The notes under the pieces: generated by a model
What the model was told of the DNA's origin: nothing
What the model saw: the letters and a program-made list of their open reading frames with translations, nothing else
The model's database searches: none
Part shown: in pieces, positions 30,664-42,133 of the stretch
Position numbering within the stretch: the first letter of the stretch is position 1
Layout of the letters: each line of letters starts with the position of its first letter
Assembly: GCF_004359215.1 (NCBI RefSeq)
Contig: NW_027152213.1
Location: 1,256,657 to 1,316,578 of the forward strand
Source: Bremia lactucae
Taxonomy: Eukaryota; Oomycota; Peronosporomycetes; Peronosporales; Peronosporaceae
Reading direction: 5' to 3'
DNA length: 59,922 bases
Translations under genes and position numbers: made by a program

Positions 30664-30832
30664 TATTTTTTTAGAAAAGAAGTGTTCCTTTTTTGGAAGT
30701 ATCCCTCGACGTATTCTAAGAGTAATAAATAGATTTATCGGGTTACGTGACATGCCGTACTGCCGAAAAACATTCGAAAGCTAGTGAATCACAACAACTT
30801 GTCAGTTTTCACCTTGGTGGTTTCTTTAAGCG
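30664..30832. promoter_or_regulatory. Shared divergent promoter region of LIG4 and the family X polymerase
   Basis: The interval between the chosen LIG4 start and the polymerase ATG at 30833 is 169 bp, or only 79 bp if LIG4 starts at 30753. Both promoters must lie here. It is AT-rich without a recognised TATA box. Confidence 0.5.
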
Positions 30833-33254
30833 ATGCAAGACAATAACTTTGAACTGCTTTCGGCGCAGCAAAAGCATGATTTTTTCGAACAGATCGAGAC
30901 GTTGCTATCGCCACGACGTCGAAGTTTAAAGTCGATTTTAAGCGTGAAGTCGCAAACCATTAAATTATCGAACGAGACGCGGCGTCAAGCGACAAGTATC
31001 GCTATTAAAACAGAAAAAATGCAAGAACCAATGGCTGAAGAAGCGCACGATATGCTTGAGCTCGGTGGCTTGCAACATGAAAAGCGACCTCGAAAACAAC
31101 GGTCGTTTGGAGGTCAAGCCTCGAAGAAGTCAAAAAATGCAAGTAGCTTTATCGATCCTGGCACACTTCTTTTGAAGGACAAAAAGGTTGCGTTGCTTCC
31201 TATTGGATCTGACATGGGTCGTAAGCGACTTGAGATACTACAGGGCATGATTGAAAAACTAGGCGGAAAGGTAGTAAATTTGCCTGTAAAGATAGGTCCG
31301 AGGACAGGCGTTAGGTCGGGTAGTGTGATTGCTATTAAGTGGGATGAAGTTTCCTTAATTATTGCAAGCATTAAGGTGACACCAGAAAAAGCAGCGGAAT
31401 TTTTGCGCGTAGATACCTTTCCTCCGGCCAATATTGAGGTCTACACGCCGGAATGGTTAGTGTATTTACTACAGGAGAAAATGGTGCCGCCAGCAGGAAA
31501 TATGCTGACATGGTCCGAGCAGCATCTCGTACAGAGAGAAGTGACGAAATATGACCAGCATTGCAAGGAAGTGGCAAAACAGCTAGAGCAGAAAGGAGCT
31601 AGAGTCGACAAAGGAGATGACAGCGACAGCGACGAAGGCTCAGACTTAGAAAACACAGGAACGCGACAAATAATGCGAGTCGCACCCATTCAATTAAACA
31701 GTCAAGATTGTCGCGAGCAACAAGCAAAGCTTGACGAGAAGAACCGCAAGCTGGTGGAGGCGCGTACACCAATCTTTTACCAGAACAATCCTGGGTTTCG
31801 TCCAATTAATGAGACAGCGGTGTCAGGTTCGAAAAAAGTTAAAGGCGAAGGATTTATCTGCCAACGATCATCAGGTGAATCGAAATATTTTCTTGATTGT
31901 CAAAACCTTGATACATGAAACATGCTGTTATTGTATAAGTAGTTGTTCAGCAAAATCTTAATGCGCATTTAACCGATCCGCTCGAGGAAATGATGGAGTT
32001 TCTTGATGTTGAAAGGGATGTTTGGCGGCAGTATATGTACAAGGTGTTTTGTCTTTTACAAACTACAAGTGTTAGTAGAACGGGCTAATAGATAGGTTTG
32101 AATGTCAAACAGAAAGTGGTGTCCAGTCTGAAAGCCATGCGCCATCGCGTTTGCAGTGTGAAGGATTTCAAAGACATGCATTGGGTCAAGGGGCGATTGC
32201 GAGATAAAGTTATCGAGATTCTCGAGACTGGCCGTCTGGCCAAGCTTGATGCTAAAAAGAGTAATCCGAGACTGGGTGCCTTGGTTAAAATTGCTCGAAT
32301 CTGGGGCGTTGGTCCCGTGACGGCTGCAAAATTATATGGACAAGGATTCAAGTCTGTGGCAGATTTGCGAAAGCCTGGCGCTGCCGCTGGGCTTACCACT
32401 CAACAGCAAATTGGAGTGAAGCATTATGAAGATTTTTTAACTAAGATCCCGAGGTGTATTGTATTGCATGCACTTGTTAAAAGAGCTCGCAATTGACATG
32501 TTGAATGATTATGTGGAATCAGAGACGAAGTACACGAAATCGAACAAATTGTCGTTAATGAAGTTCACAAAATGATACCAAATGCTATTGCGCTAGCATG
32601 TGGATCATATCGTCGCGGCAAACTTTCTTCAGGTGACTGTGATGTGCTTATTACTGATCTTGACGCGGATGCGTGTACAATTCTACAAGAACTACTACAA
32701 CGTCTGCATGCGTCAGGGTTTCTAACTGGTAGGCTTTATCAAGAAGCACTTCTATTTGCAGCTATTAATTTTGTTATACAGACGACCTGACCCATTTTCA
32801 AAAGCAAAAATCTGGTGGGTGTGATACCTACATGGGTGTATGCCGCGTCTCAAAGGTTAGTTACGAAATCATTGTGCCTTATTTTTTTTGAAAATGTATG
32901 TGCTTACAGGATCACCAGTATCGCCGCTTAGACATTAAAATTTATCCTCGTCACTATTTTGGGTTTGCGCTATTGTATTTTACTGGAAGCGACCACTTTA
33001 ATAGAAGCATGCGACTATTCGCAAACAAGAATGGTTGGAGTCTATCGGACCGTGCTCTTACTCGTGTTATGCGAGTAAATGGAAAGAGAGTGCGCCTTAG
33101 TGATAGTGTCATTTGCGAGTCTGAAGTGGACGTTTTTATTGCACTGGGGCTTATATACAAAGACCCTACGGAACGCAATTGCTTTGACATTAAGTTCATT
33201 GAAGAGGATGAAGCCCACGCTAAAAAACGACTTTCTATCGAGGATCGAATCTAG
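30833..33254 (+). CDS. POLL: Family X DNA polymerase, lambda-type with BRCT, 6 exons
   Basis: Fills gaps in end joining and base-excision repair. Exons 30833-31874, 31943-32043, 32092-32453, 32523-32728, 32782-32855 and 32910-33254 join in phase to 709 residues. An N-terminal basic segment precedes a BRCT-like domain (about 115-225: LLKDKKVALLPIGSDMG to YTPEWLVYLLQEKM) and an acidic linker (DDSDSDEGSDLENT). The polymerase core has a helix-hairpin-helix (IWGVGPVTAAKLYGQGF), the catalytic pair in GSYRRGKLSSGDCDVLI, the third aspartate in YRRLDIKIYP, and YFTGSDHFNRSMR in the palm. Introns are 48-69 bp. The lambda assignment rests on BRCT plus core; mu or TdT-like is less likely but possible. Confidence 0.93.
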
Positions 33255-33380
33255 TGTAAAAGGTCGTTTTTTGCAAATTTTTTTTAATGGTATCAAAGGT
33301 GAAGTTTTGCCAATCATAAAGTTTTGAAAAAAGGCACGAAATTGTTTTAAAGAAAAATTGTTGCATATCCGCTGCTAGGG

Positions 33381-34682
33381 ATGCCGCTCTTCCTAGCAAA
33401 TCTAGCAATGACTAGCTATTTCCTGGCGTTGTGCTATGTTCTTATTACCGCTATGACAGTAAATAAGTATATGGAGGTACGGGGTGTGCTCAAGCGGCAT
33501 CAGCACACAACGTGGAGCACCGTGCAGCTGCTAATTCTCAGTATAGCCCTGGGCTCCTTCTTCCGGTCGGCTACCTTCTCTACACTATGCATTTTAGACT
33601 CTCAAGCCGCCGCTGATCTTTCAATCGGCTCGCCGAGCTCTCATTCATGGACGCGTGGGAAGTTTCCGCCACGAATGATAAAAGTGGACCCAGAAGGTTC
33701 GGATAATGTGCCAACTAGGAACCACGCACAGACGGAGCTTGACTTTTACAACAAAGTGGTGGCTGTACTTTTCAATCTGCCAGACTTTCTTTTCGTATCT
33801 TCCTATTTACTGCTGGTTCTCGTGTGGGCTGAAGCTTTCCAGTCGGTCGGGTCTTGTCTACCACATTAAAAAGTCTTCTTATCGGAATTTTAAACATTCT
33901 CTTGTAACGTTGCTTGTAGTCACGACGTCATTGGTTTTCAGCGGCGGTCTTTCGGCGAAAATGGATGATCTTTTACTTGGTATTTAATGGCGGACTGTAC
34001 TTGGCACAGCTCGTGCTATATGCAAGCCTATTCTTGTACGATAAAAATGGGATTTTTGATGACGAAAAGCAAATTCATCTAAGTCTTGTACGTTACTTGT
34101 GGGTCTTTCTATTCAGTTACAAATGACACAGTTGCCTCACCTACTTATGTGCTTTAAGATTCCTGAAATGATTTTCTATTTGGTTGCTGCCGCAGACTTA
34201 TTTCTTCCGATTATTATCTTCTCGACGTGGCTCTACTTGACATTATCACTGTCGGGATTTCCAGTAAAGTCGCGATCAGCACAACTTCGTCTTCGACGAG
34301 TGGGTCGGCTCGTTATGGCTTGGAGTTTTGGGCGCATTTTATACAGTGTTATGACGCTCCTTACATTCACCAAGGTACGCGTGACGGCAAAGTTGGAATT
34401 ACTTATTTTATAAGCGGCCTATGTAATACTTAAAATGATTTCTTTTCTTTATTCAGGGGTGGTTTAATGTGCATCGTGAAGATGCTTCGGTACTTTGAAA
34501 GATTAAATTGAGGTACTCAGGATTCATAGTACGTATTAATGAGCTTTGTTGTTTAGGAACAAGCGATGTTGCTCGTTGCAGTATTTTTTGCAGCTGAGCT
34601 CGCACCAATTTATTTGACGCTCGACAAACGGCTGCTTGCGATGCTATCCGTAGAAAATTACGAACCGCTTCTTGATCATTAA
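33381..34682 (+). CDS. THH1/TOM1/TOM3-type multi-pass membrane protein, 5 exons
   Basis: Exons 33381-33845, 33920-34087, 34159-34374, 34457-34489 and 34557-34682 join in phase to 335 residues with about seven hydrophobic helices. Family marks are LPDFLFVSSYLLLVLVWAEA, FNGGLYLAQLVLYASLFLYD, the loop LSLSGFPVKSRSAQLRLRRV and the last helix FFAAELAPIYLTLD. In plants this family sits in the vacuolar membrane (TOM1/TOM3 are host factors for tobamovirus replication); animal GPR137-type relatives are lysosomal. The role in oomycetes is unknown. It follows the polymerase gene by 126 bp on the same strand. The second intron acceptor (34158) was chosen because the closer one would leave a 42-bp intron. 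Confidence 0.8.
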
Positions 34683-35219
34683 TTTTTAGGTAAGCCTAGC
34701 GGAAAGGACTAACAAATTATCATAAAGATATATAATTGCTTCTTTTTGAAGAAAGCAACTTTTTTGGGAAGCAACCTAATTTATTGTATTGGCACAAATA
34801 ACTATAAAATGGAATACTCATTGCACGCAACTATCGCGAATTACAAATAATGGGCTAATTTTATCTAATTTAATTTACTCAAATCAACATGAATCTAGCT
34901 GAAGCAGCAATTGACATGATGCCTGATAATGACAGCATGAAATAACACTACATATCCTATCTTTTATCAAATTTAGTGTAGCAGTTTTCAACAATTTTGG
35001 GTTAACGCAGCGGTGCGCCGTATATCACGATGCTACATTAAGCGGCTGAGGCACAATGACCGACAAAGGATATTCCTGCTCCTTAAAAAAAGCTTCGATT
35101 CTAGATTCACAAATGTGACGAAAACAAAAATATAAAAATATAACTTGTTGAATTTTATCCTTAAAAACCCTTGCGAATACCTTATAAACTTAATCACATT
35201 CCTGACAAATCACTAAATT
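34683..35219. other. Intergenic, no gene seen
   Basis: AT-rich sequence between the gene island and the copia LTR. No coding frame, tRNA or repeat was recognised. Confidence 0.5.
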
Positions 35220-35584
35220 TGTGACTCGTGAGAGGTGCTGGTACACTTACTACCTTTCACGTCCCAGTTAAAACTGTAACTGTACGTTGTAAAAGGCAAA
35301 TTAGATTCTGGCATTCACAACTTATCTCTCTGCACTCGTACCATACGATCTTACAGGCACGCGATCCTTCCACGCGTCGCGACTGTTCGCACCACGCCAT
35401 TGCGACTGCTCAAAGCGTCGCCATCGCGACTGCTCACTGCGCCCCATCATGCTGCCGCGACTGCTGCCGTACGTCGTCTACTTCTCCCTTTCCCGCTGCA
35501 TACTGGCACTCAGTGTACCCGATACTGACCTGTCGCATCTTCAATGCAACTCTTGCGATTCACACAGAGCGACTTCTTCCAACA
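35220..35584 (-). repeat. 3' LTR of the copia element
   Basis: In minus sense it begins TGTTGGAAGAAGTC right after a purine-rich GCCCGAGGAG, a plausible polypurine tract. The end is uncertain; GAGTCACA at 35220 gives a TG...CA repeat of 365 bp. No second copy is in the window to confirm it. Confidence 0.5.
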
Positions 35585-35596
35585 CTCCTCGGGCAC

Positions 35597-37208
35597 CTAA
35601 GTTCCACGTCTTGGCGTACTAGCCGACACATAGCAGCCCTCGTAGCGTTGCCATCTTGGGAGGATCGACCACCTTGGTGAGCAAGATGCCACCATGAGTT
35701 CTGAGCGCATGTGCTGAGCCTCGATCACGCCGCGACGAGCGTAGTCACAGAGAAACTTTAATCGGATGTCGATGTGTTTCGCTTTAGTCGATGTCGTTTC
35801 GCCGTTGATCTGGCAAATGGCGGCCTGATTGTCAATGCGCATCGCCATTGGTATGCCGATCTCACGCAGCATTTCACGGATTCCCAGCAGCTCCTTTGCC
35901 ACTTTGGATGCAGCCACGAATTCGGCCACCTTGTTTCTTCGCGCACCAGCTCACAACCATACCGTTGAGTCGCACAATGCCGCCGGTGATAGACTTGCGA
36001 TCCTGTTTATCTGCTGCAAAGTCTGCATCACTGAACGACTCGAGCGTCGGTGCGTCGCCCGCATCGCGCTCTGGCACCATCTCTATCTTCATCGCGATCG
36101 TCCCCTTTAGGTATCTTGCGATTCTCTTGGCAAGTTTCCAGTCGTGCACACGCGGTTGGTGCGTCTGTCGTGTTGCTTTGTGTACTGCGAACGACACGTC
36201 CGGCCTCGTGCATCGTGTAATCCAAAGTAGCGAGCCGACTAGAGACTGGAACGACCGGATCGTCGCGTGCTTGCCTGGGATGTTGGTGCCGAGTAGTCCG
36301 CTGTCAGCATCTTGCACTTCGTACACGTCTGCTCCGGCGAACGCGTGGTATTCGCATCCTCAATCCATGCTCTCGCAGCAGCTCGACGATGGCCTTCTCT
36401 TGGTCCAAAGCGTAACTTTCACTGTCCGTCTGGTTCAAACGCATTCCGAGGAACTTCGTAACTGGATTAAGGTTTTTGATCGAGAGGCACTGCATCACGT
36501 CGAAGAACTGCTTGACGACTGCAGAAGACGTTCCAGTGACAAGTATGTCGTCGACATAGACGCCTGCAATCACGAGCTCTGCGTCCACTTGCCTGAAGTA
36601 TAAGCAGCTGCGCTGATGCACTGCGTGTTCCCGCCTTCGACGAGTCGCTGGTGCAAGACCTGACTCCAGAGTCGGCCGGCCTGTTTGAGGCCATAGAGAC
36701 TTTTGCGTAGCTCTAGAGCCAGGTCCTTCGTGCTCGTGACGCCGAGCTTGCGCATGTGCGCCGCCGGTACGACCATGCCGTTCGGGATGTGCAGTAAGAT
36801 CTCGAGGTGCGGCTCCTTCGATGCTTTGACATACGCATTCGTTATGTCACCGTGCTGAGCCGCGACGCCCCACGTTGCAGCAAGTGCCAAGATCACTTTC
36901 ACTGTGGACATGTCCATGACCGCAGCGAAGGTCAGGAAGTAATCAATTCCCAGAACTTGCTCGTTGCCACAGGAAACCAAGCGGGCTTTGCGGCGTTCGA
37001 GGTCACCGTCCGCGGTCGTTTTGGTCTTAAATTCCCACTTGGAATGCAAGACGTTGCTGCCATTCGGACAAAGGACAACTGTCCACACGTCGTTCGCCTC
37101 GAGAGCCGCGAGCTCCTCGTCCATCGCCTTCTTCCAGTTCAAACACTGCGTGCTCTTGATCGCTTCGCGGTAGTTCTTCGGATCGGGTTCGAACACGTGG
37201 CTCACCAC
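35597..37208 (-). pseudogene. Copia reverse transcriptase and RNase H
   Basis: Fragments in four frames: NWKKAMDEELAALEANDVWT and HGDITNAYVKASKEPHLE (37208-36570), then VYVDDILVTGTSSAVVKQFF with the catalytic YVDD (36621-36304), YLKGTIAMKIEM and SFSDADFAADKQDRKSITGG (36326-35874), and the RNase H tail FVAASKVAKELLGIREML with KHIDIRLKFLCDYAR (35929-35700). At least three frameshifts and one stop. Confidence 0.87.
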
Positions 37209-37592
37209 GTCAGTGCTACGAGCGGCCTCGTCCCGGCTCGTCGCGGATTTCTTCGACGCTGAACGTGTGGCGATCGGTTGTCTCGTTCACTCGTGCTACT
37301 TCTTTTTCTTCATGCCAGACGCCTTGTTCTTGTGTTGCGTCGCATGCACTGTATCTTGAGCGTCGCTGCTGGTGTTCTCGTCCACAGGGTCGTCTCTAAC
37401 GAGCTCGCGCTGCAGTTGTGCGTTCTGTACTGTTAGTAGTGTCTCGATATTCTTGACATGTTGTGTGACGATAACAACATTGTCCTTGCGCAAATAAACA
37501 CGAAAACCTTTTGTCTCGTGGCTTCGACCAACGATGATGCCAACTTGAGCGCGATGCGCGAACGAGTCCTTCCGTGGATCACGGTACACCGT

Positions 37593-38108
37593 TCAATGCG
37601 AACCAAAGACGACAACCTCGCGTAGATCTGGAGCTCGCTTCGTCAGGACTTCAATTGGGGATGCGCGCTTCGGGTTCACGCTTGTCGGGCTTCTGTTGAG
37701 TATGTATGTCGCATACTCAGCAGCGTCTCCCCAGATCGTCAAAGGCAGTCCCGACGCAAAGATCATCGCCCGCGTCATGTTCAACACCGTCCGGTGCATA
37801 CGTTCGGCTTTGCCGTTGGACGCCTGATTGCGCGCCTCACTCACTTGGCGAGCGACACCAGTCTGCTTGCAAAGCAAGTCGACGTTCTGGTACTCTCCCC
37901 CGCCGTCTGTGCGCAATACGGCGACCTTACAATTGAACTCTCGCTCGAAAGAAGTGAGGAAATGCTCAAACTTTTTTGCGGCTGCATCCGTGGTCTTTGC
38001 CAGGAAGATGCGGCAGTAGTTACTCTTATGATCGACGAAATTAACAAGATACCGGTTCCGCAAGCGATCAGCCGGTGTCAATGGCCCTTTGAGATCGGAG
38101 CATATCAC
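37593..38108 (-). pseudogene. Copia integrase core
   Basis: Shows SDLKGPLTPADRLRNRYLVN, FVDHKSNYCRIFLAKTTD, the second aspartate in LRTDGGGEYQN, and the glutamate block NQASNGKAERMHRTVLNM, then LPLTIWGDAAEYATYILNRS. All three catalytic acids are recognisable. The integrase C-terminal region follows at 37589-37296 in another frame (GIIVGRSHETKGFRVYL). Confidence 0.87.
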
Positions 38109-38460
38109 TCCGCCGACACGATCACTTGGAGAGTGCGCGCCGGTGTCCTTCTTGCTTTAGCTGTTCTTCGTCTGTTTGCTTTTAGCACACGTGATGCACG
38201 TCAAACGTCTGTGATCCGTGATGCGATGCCACTGCCCGGGTTCTTCGCGATCCTCTCGATCGTGTCATACGACAAATGCCCAAACCTCTAATGGAAGTTC
38301 ACGAGCGTCGATTCTTGCACATCGAGTGACACATCTGCCGTCGCCTCCTCCTCAAGGGCAGCAAAGATCAGGTCTGGTGGCTTGATCGCGCTGGACGTCT
38401 CGACGACCAGAACACTATTGCGCATCGTAACGTCAAGCGCGACGTGTGCTTGGTACGCAC

Positions 38461-38940
38461 TCACGTACACTGAAGATGGGCGTGAAGTCGTACGGCGATC
38501 AGATGGTGCTCGAGCTTTCCGTAACTGATGAGATTATGCGCAAGACTTGGCGCATAGTAAACGTCCGACAGCTCGATCTGACGCTGCTCGCCGCGCGCTG
38601 TCACAAACAGGCGCACCCGTCCGACCTTCGTGAGCACGAGCTTCTTGTTGTCAGCAAGAGAGATCTCGTCGCTGTACTGCTTGCTGTCGATGAGTAAACG
38701 ATCGTCTCTCACGATGTGGCGGTTGGCGCCGCTGTCAAGGATCCAGTCGGTGCTCGCGTCTGCTCGGCTGTCGTTCACTCTCAGTAGTAGCACTTCTTCG
38801 TTGTCGTCTTTGGCCTTCTTCTCCTTCCTCTTGAAGCGGCAGTCCTGCTTTAAATGCCCCTGCTTCTTGCAGTTGTGGCACGTGCGCGTTTCCTTGCGCT
38901 GTGTCGGGTCACTGAAACGGTATGTAAACCCAAATGAGGT
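38461..38940 (-). pseudogene. Copia gag tail and protease
   Basis: Gives SDPTQRKETRTCHNCKKQGH with LKQDC, a CCHC zinc knuckle, a basic stretch, and DWILDSGANRHIV, the copia protease active site (D-S-G). Ends in frame at 38461 and continues broken to about 38290. Confidence 0.85.
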
Positions 38941-38996
38941 CACATATCCCTATCTGGCTAAGAAGACCGATGGTGACGCCGACTGTGAGTCGAGCG

Positions 38997-40430
38997 TCAT
39001 TTGGGTGAGGCAGACGGTGAAGGCGAAAAGCTATCGGACCGATGCCTCCCACCACGAACAGGACTTGGAGAGCGAGGGACATCACGCGAGTAACGCAGAT
39101 CCCTCAGCATTATCCGCTCAAAAAGGTTCAAGCGAGTCCTCAGGCGTTCATAACCCTGACGAGCCTTCGGTCGGACATCAACGAGATCCGAGATCAGCAA
39201 TACGTCGTTCAGCAGCGCAAAACGCCTGTGACTGAACGGACGAAGGTAAGGCAGCCGCGAGTAGTTTAGTGAGATCGCCACTCCTATCGGGCGCCGTCTG
39301 CAATAATGGATGCGGGTGTGAACGCTTCCTTGTTGAAGGGTTGCTTGCCCACCGCTCCGTGAGGCAAGGGTATCAGAACCTCGTCCAATGGAAAGGATAC
39401 CCGAAGAGTTTCGACTCTTGGGAACCGATCGATACCCTACGTATTGATGTGCCCGGCTTGGTGGCTGCCTATGAACAGGAGCACCAGCTGAGGCGCCTTC
39501 GCTAGGCTCAAATGGACTAGCAGAAGTAGCGTTGTGAGAAGAAACAGGGGGTACAGTACCGTCCATGATTTCTTTCACATGCAAGCGGTCGAAATTAATT
39601 CGCTGCGACCGCTGTTTCATCGCATCGGAATGCGGACGAATGCGGCGCAGGAATTCCGCCTCGTATTGGTCGGGCGTTTCAATTGAACGCAACAGACCGG
39701 GATCGAAAAAAAAGGCCCAAGCGATTTTCCCTGAGCCCTCAATGATTGAAAGACGCCATAATAATTGTGTGCGTCTACAAGAGCGCGCTCTAGGAGCGAC
39801 GCTCTTGGCCCGTATAAACGAGGCCATTTAGATGGAGGGGGCATTAGTGATATGCCATCCATCACATAGTCACGTCCTAAACGACCGGCTTGTGGCACCG
39901 ACTGAGCACGTTCACGTGTCATCGGGAGCTTTAGGCTCCGAATCCTTTATGTCAGAGCCATTACGGACTATGGTGTGAGCATAAGGCGCTGTGGCTATAA
40001 TCAACGGAGAAGCAGCTGCGCCTTTATGGGCAGCGCTCTCATTAACTGTCGCTGCGCTATCCAGCGCAGACGACGAGACGGCATTCGTAAATGTTGCTGT
40101 CTCCATGTTGTGAGCCACGCGAGAGATTTGGATGAGCAAAAATGCGCCATCATCCTTCCTCATGATCTCGTTCTCCGCATCACTACTATAAGGTGACGGC
40201 AACGGTGTCGACTCATTATAGTCGACAATGAGCGACGGATCCGCATCCTCACTGTTAAAGCGAGATGGATCCTTTAGCCCCGTTAACGCGACAGCAGCAG
40301 TAGCTGTCGGCGTTTCGACTAAGACATTGGACGCTGCCGGCGTGTTAACGCGGCGCGTGCGCTTAGCGCGTGGATGAGTGGGCGTCTTCGCAGACGACCC
40401 ACCATCGTGGCCCCTTTAAGGTGGCATCTT
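38997..40430 (-). pseudogene. Antisense gene of element B (overlaps chromodomain)
   Basis: On the minus strand, coding-like sequence starts near the LTR (about 40400, with KRTRRVNTPAASNVLVETP), continues as a 96-residue frame (40202-39912, PSPYSSDAENEIMRKDDGA), shifts once near 39920 into RAQSVPQAGRLGRDYVMDGI and SKWPRLYGPRASLLERALVD, shifts again in a run of T/A near 39705, and then stays open for 276 codons to 38997 through the chromodomain region, ending in an Arg/Ser/Pro-rich tail. Recognisable similarity to C and E is limited to a weak KxPRL...S..L and FDPGLL..PDQYEAEF pattern. Only two frame slips across about 1.4 kb suggest recent coding ability. Confidence 0.5.
39269..39505 (+). pseudogene. 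Chromodomain of element B pol (C-terminus)
   Basis: Reads CERFLVEGLLAHRSVRQGYQ, NLVQWKGYPKSFDSWEPIDT and VPGLVAAYEQEHQLRRLR, ending at a TAG at 39503. It is a well-preserved chromodomain (conserved W-x-G-Y and SWE) at the integrase C-terminus. Chromodomains steer chromovirus integration toward particular chromatin marks. Upstream pol frame is interrupted. Confidence 0.8.
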
Positions 40431-40560
40431 TTTGCGCCGTGTATGAAAACTCAGGTCGCTAGAGTGAGAGAGAACACAAGCGGCGCGTTAAGCAGCTCGC
40501 AGTTCCTCGCTCCTCTTTGACGAATTTAAAATGTAAATTTGTTCTTTGAAAGGGGAACGG

Positions 40561-41091
40561 TGTAACGGGGTAAAGTTTCCCTAATGTGACACAGTCCCCG
40601 TTAAGCACACTTGGTGTACTTAAGGAAATGGTCAATTACTCAAACAAAGGAATTAGACCCACCACACGGGTGTGGTTCACATTTGTGACCAACCCTTGTG
40701 TATGTGATGCACATAGGTGCATTCACATTAAGAGGGATGACGCCTAGCATCATCCGTTACGCGAGGTATTTAAAAAGATACGCTCGCAATACGTATTAGT
40801 GTTATCTATAGAGATGACATTTTGATTGGTAAAAATATTTTTTTTTATTTAATGCGATTAAATACATATCAGTATGAAAACTACTTCTTACTTAGTAAGT
40901 GCGCACGAGGAGCCGGATTACCGCTCCCGTGACGACAGTTAAATAAAGTTCTTAGTGCGTTGGGTGAGGTCGCTAAAGCGCCCACCACAACTAGCTTACT
41001 GCACGGAAGAGAAGCTGGTCAAACCGCTTCCTCGCTGTGCTAGGGTGTATGTGTAAGTAGAGCGTGGCCGCATTACGACGGCCCGCCTACA
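40561..41091 (+). repeat. 3' LTR of element B (LTR family B)
   Basis: Starts TGTAACGGGG right after the polypurine tract and ends CCCGCCTACA. It shares long stretches with the solo LTR at 5831-6189. A piece of the same family (GTACTTAAGGAAATGGTCAA region) also appears inside element G at 50911-50997. Confidence 0.82.
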
Positions 41092-42133
41092 AGTAGCCTA
41101 GAATATCTTTTTTCTAGAAGGTCGGTTGTAAATTTAGACGTTACATGCGATAGAAGGTGCATTTTGTAAAAGAGCCGGGTCGTTGAGCTAAGTGAAATTT
41201 GCCAGTACTTCACCTAGCCCTAAGTGGTACTACCGATGAAAATTATACGGGCGAGACGTTCACCTTGAATAGTCAGTAGCTTCGCGCATACTTGCTAGAT
41301 TCTAAAGCACTTGGTCTTGTGCGTCGCCGATTGCGTCGCTGACCGTCATTAAATACACTAAACCTGAATTATAACCCCTTCGAAGTTTTCCGTTTTGGCC
41401 ACGCCCTTACGAATACCTTCCATGAACATGGTCACCTAAACCGCCTCTGGTAATGGGTCAAGCTATTAAGCAGCACTTACAGCTCGCAACTCTTGGACAT
41501 AGTCCGCCCACGACTTCGCTAAGTGTTAATTGTACAGTGCTAACTATAAATAGCCAAACAATGATCATTGTTTTCATTTGAGTGATGCTTAATGGAAAAC
41601 ATTCCGCAAAATGCAAGCGTGTTTAATGGCATAGTCGCTGCAAATAAAGCGAAAAATTGCAGTACTCATTAAAGGTTCTACAAAGCCGTCTAATGGTATA
41701 TTCGCTTACTTCGCAGCGACGAAGGTTATGTATCTGGTAGGTCGAGATCTTTTTGGCACTCGATCGTGATTGGAGACTTGGCGTGCCAAACGCAAGCCAT
41801 AGATCGATCGATTATACTGGAAAAGTGAAATGATCGTAGCCAGTTTCAAGTCTAGCTATAGTAACAGCTGCGACTGCTTTTTGACGATAGGCGTCTCAAC
41901 AATGATTTTCAAGTAGTGATTGAAGAATATCATACAGTGGGAAGACACTATGAGCTGTCGCGTATACAAATGAACGCTCCTCCTGTGGTCACACAGAGGA
42001 GCCGGTGACAGTTTCAAAACGACCCGAAATGAGACAGAAGTGGATCGGGTATTTAGTAAGAAAACGTCTCTGTGACCTCGTATGATTTCGAAAGCAACAG
42101 CTACTTAAGCTAGACAGTGGTAGAAGCGGTAAT
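41092..42133 (-). other. Intergenic with a minus-strand gypsy gag relic (about 41370-41525)
   Basis: Around 41525-41370 the minus strand reads AKSWADYVQELRAVSAA, two stops, then LDPLPEAV and VTMFMEGIRKGVAKTE, a gag capsid fragment of the type seen in element I. The remaining sequence to 42133 shows no gene. Confidence 0.5.

Larger units (their letters stand above)
35220..38940 (-). mobile_element. Ty1/copia retrotransposon, 5'-truncated, decayed
   Basis: Minus-strand copia with the order gag tail, protease, integrase, RT, RNase H, 3' LTR, which places integrase before RT as in Ty1/copia. It starts within gag at about 38940, directly against a chromodomain gypsy (element B), and no 5' LTR is present. 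The polyprotein is broken into at least seven frames but stays recognisable along its whole length, so it is moderately old. Confidence 0.88.
38941..41091 (+). mobile_element. Element B: 3' end of a chromodomain Ty3/gypsy
   Basis: Only the 3' part remains: a pol linker, a chromodomain on the + strand (39269-39505), an antisense reading frame on the minus strand, a polypurine tract (GAAAGGGGAACGG, 40548-40560) and a 531-bp LTR. Everything upstream is replaced by the truncated copia. Confidence 0.75.

Noticed and set aside
34088..34129. 42-bp intron in the TOM1/TOM3-like gene
   Set aside because: Shorter than every other intron in the island (48-85 bp); the acceptor at 34158 keeps the frame and gives a 71-bp intron.
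35228..35680. 150-codon + strand frame next to the copia RNase H
   Set aside because: It lies across the copia 3' LTR and the RNase H tail, which are clearly coded on the minus strand; its His/Thr/Ser-rich product is a reverse-strand shadow.
38630..39235. 201-codon + strand frame across the copia/gypsy junction
   Set aside because: Its first half is the reverse strand of the copia gag; only the last third is in register with the element B pol linker, so it is not a gene.
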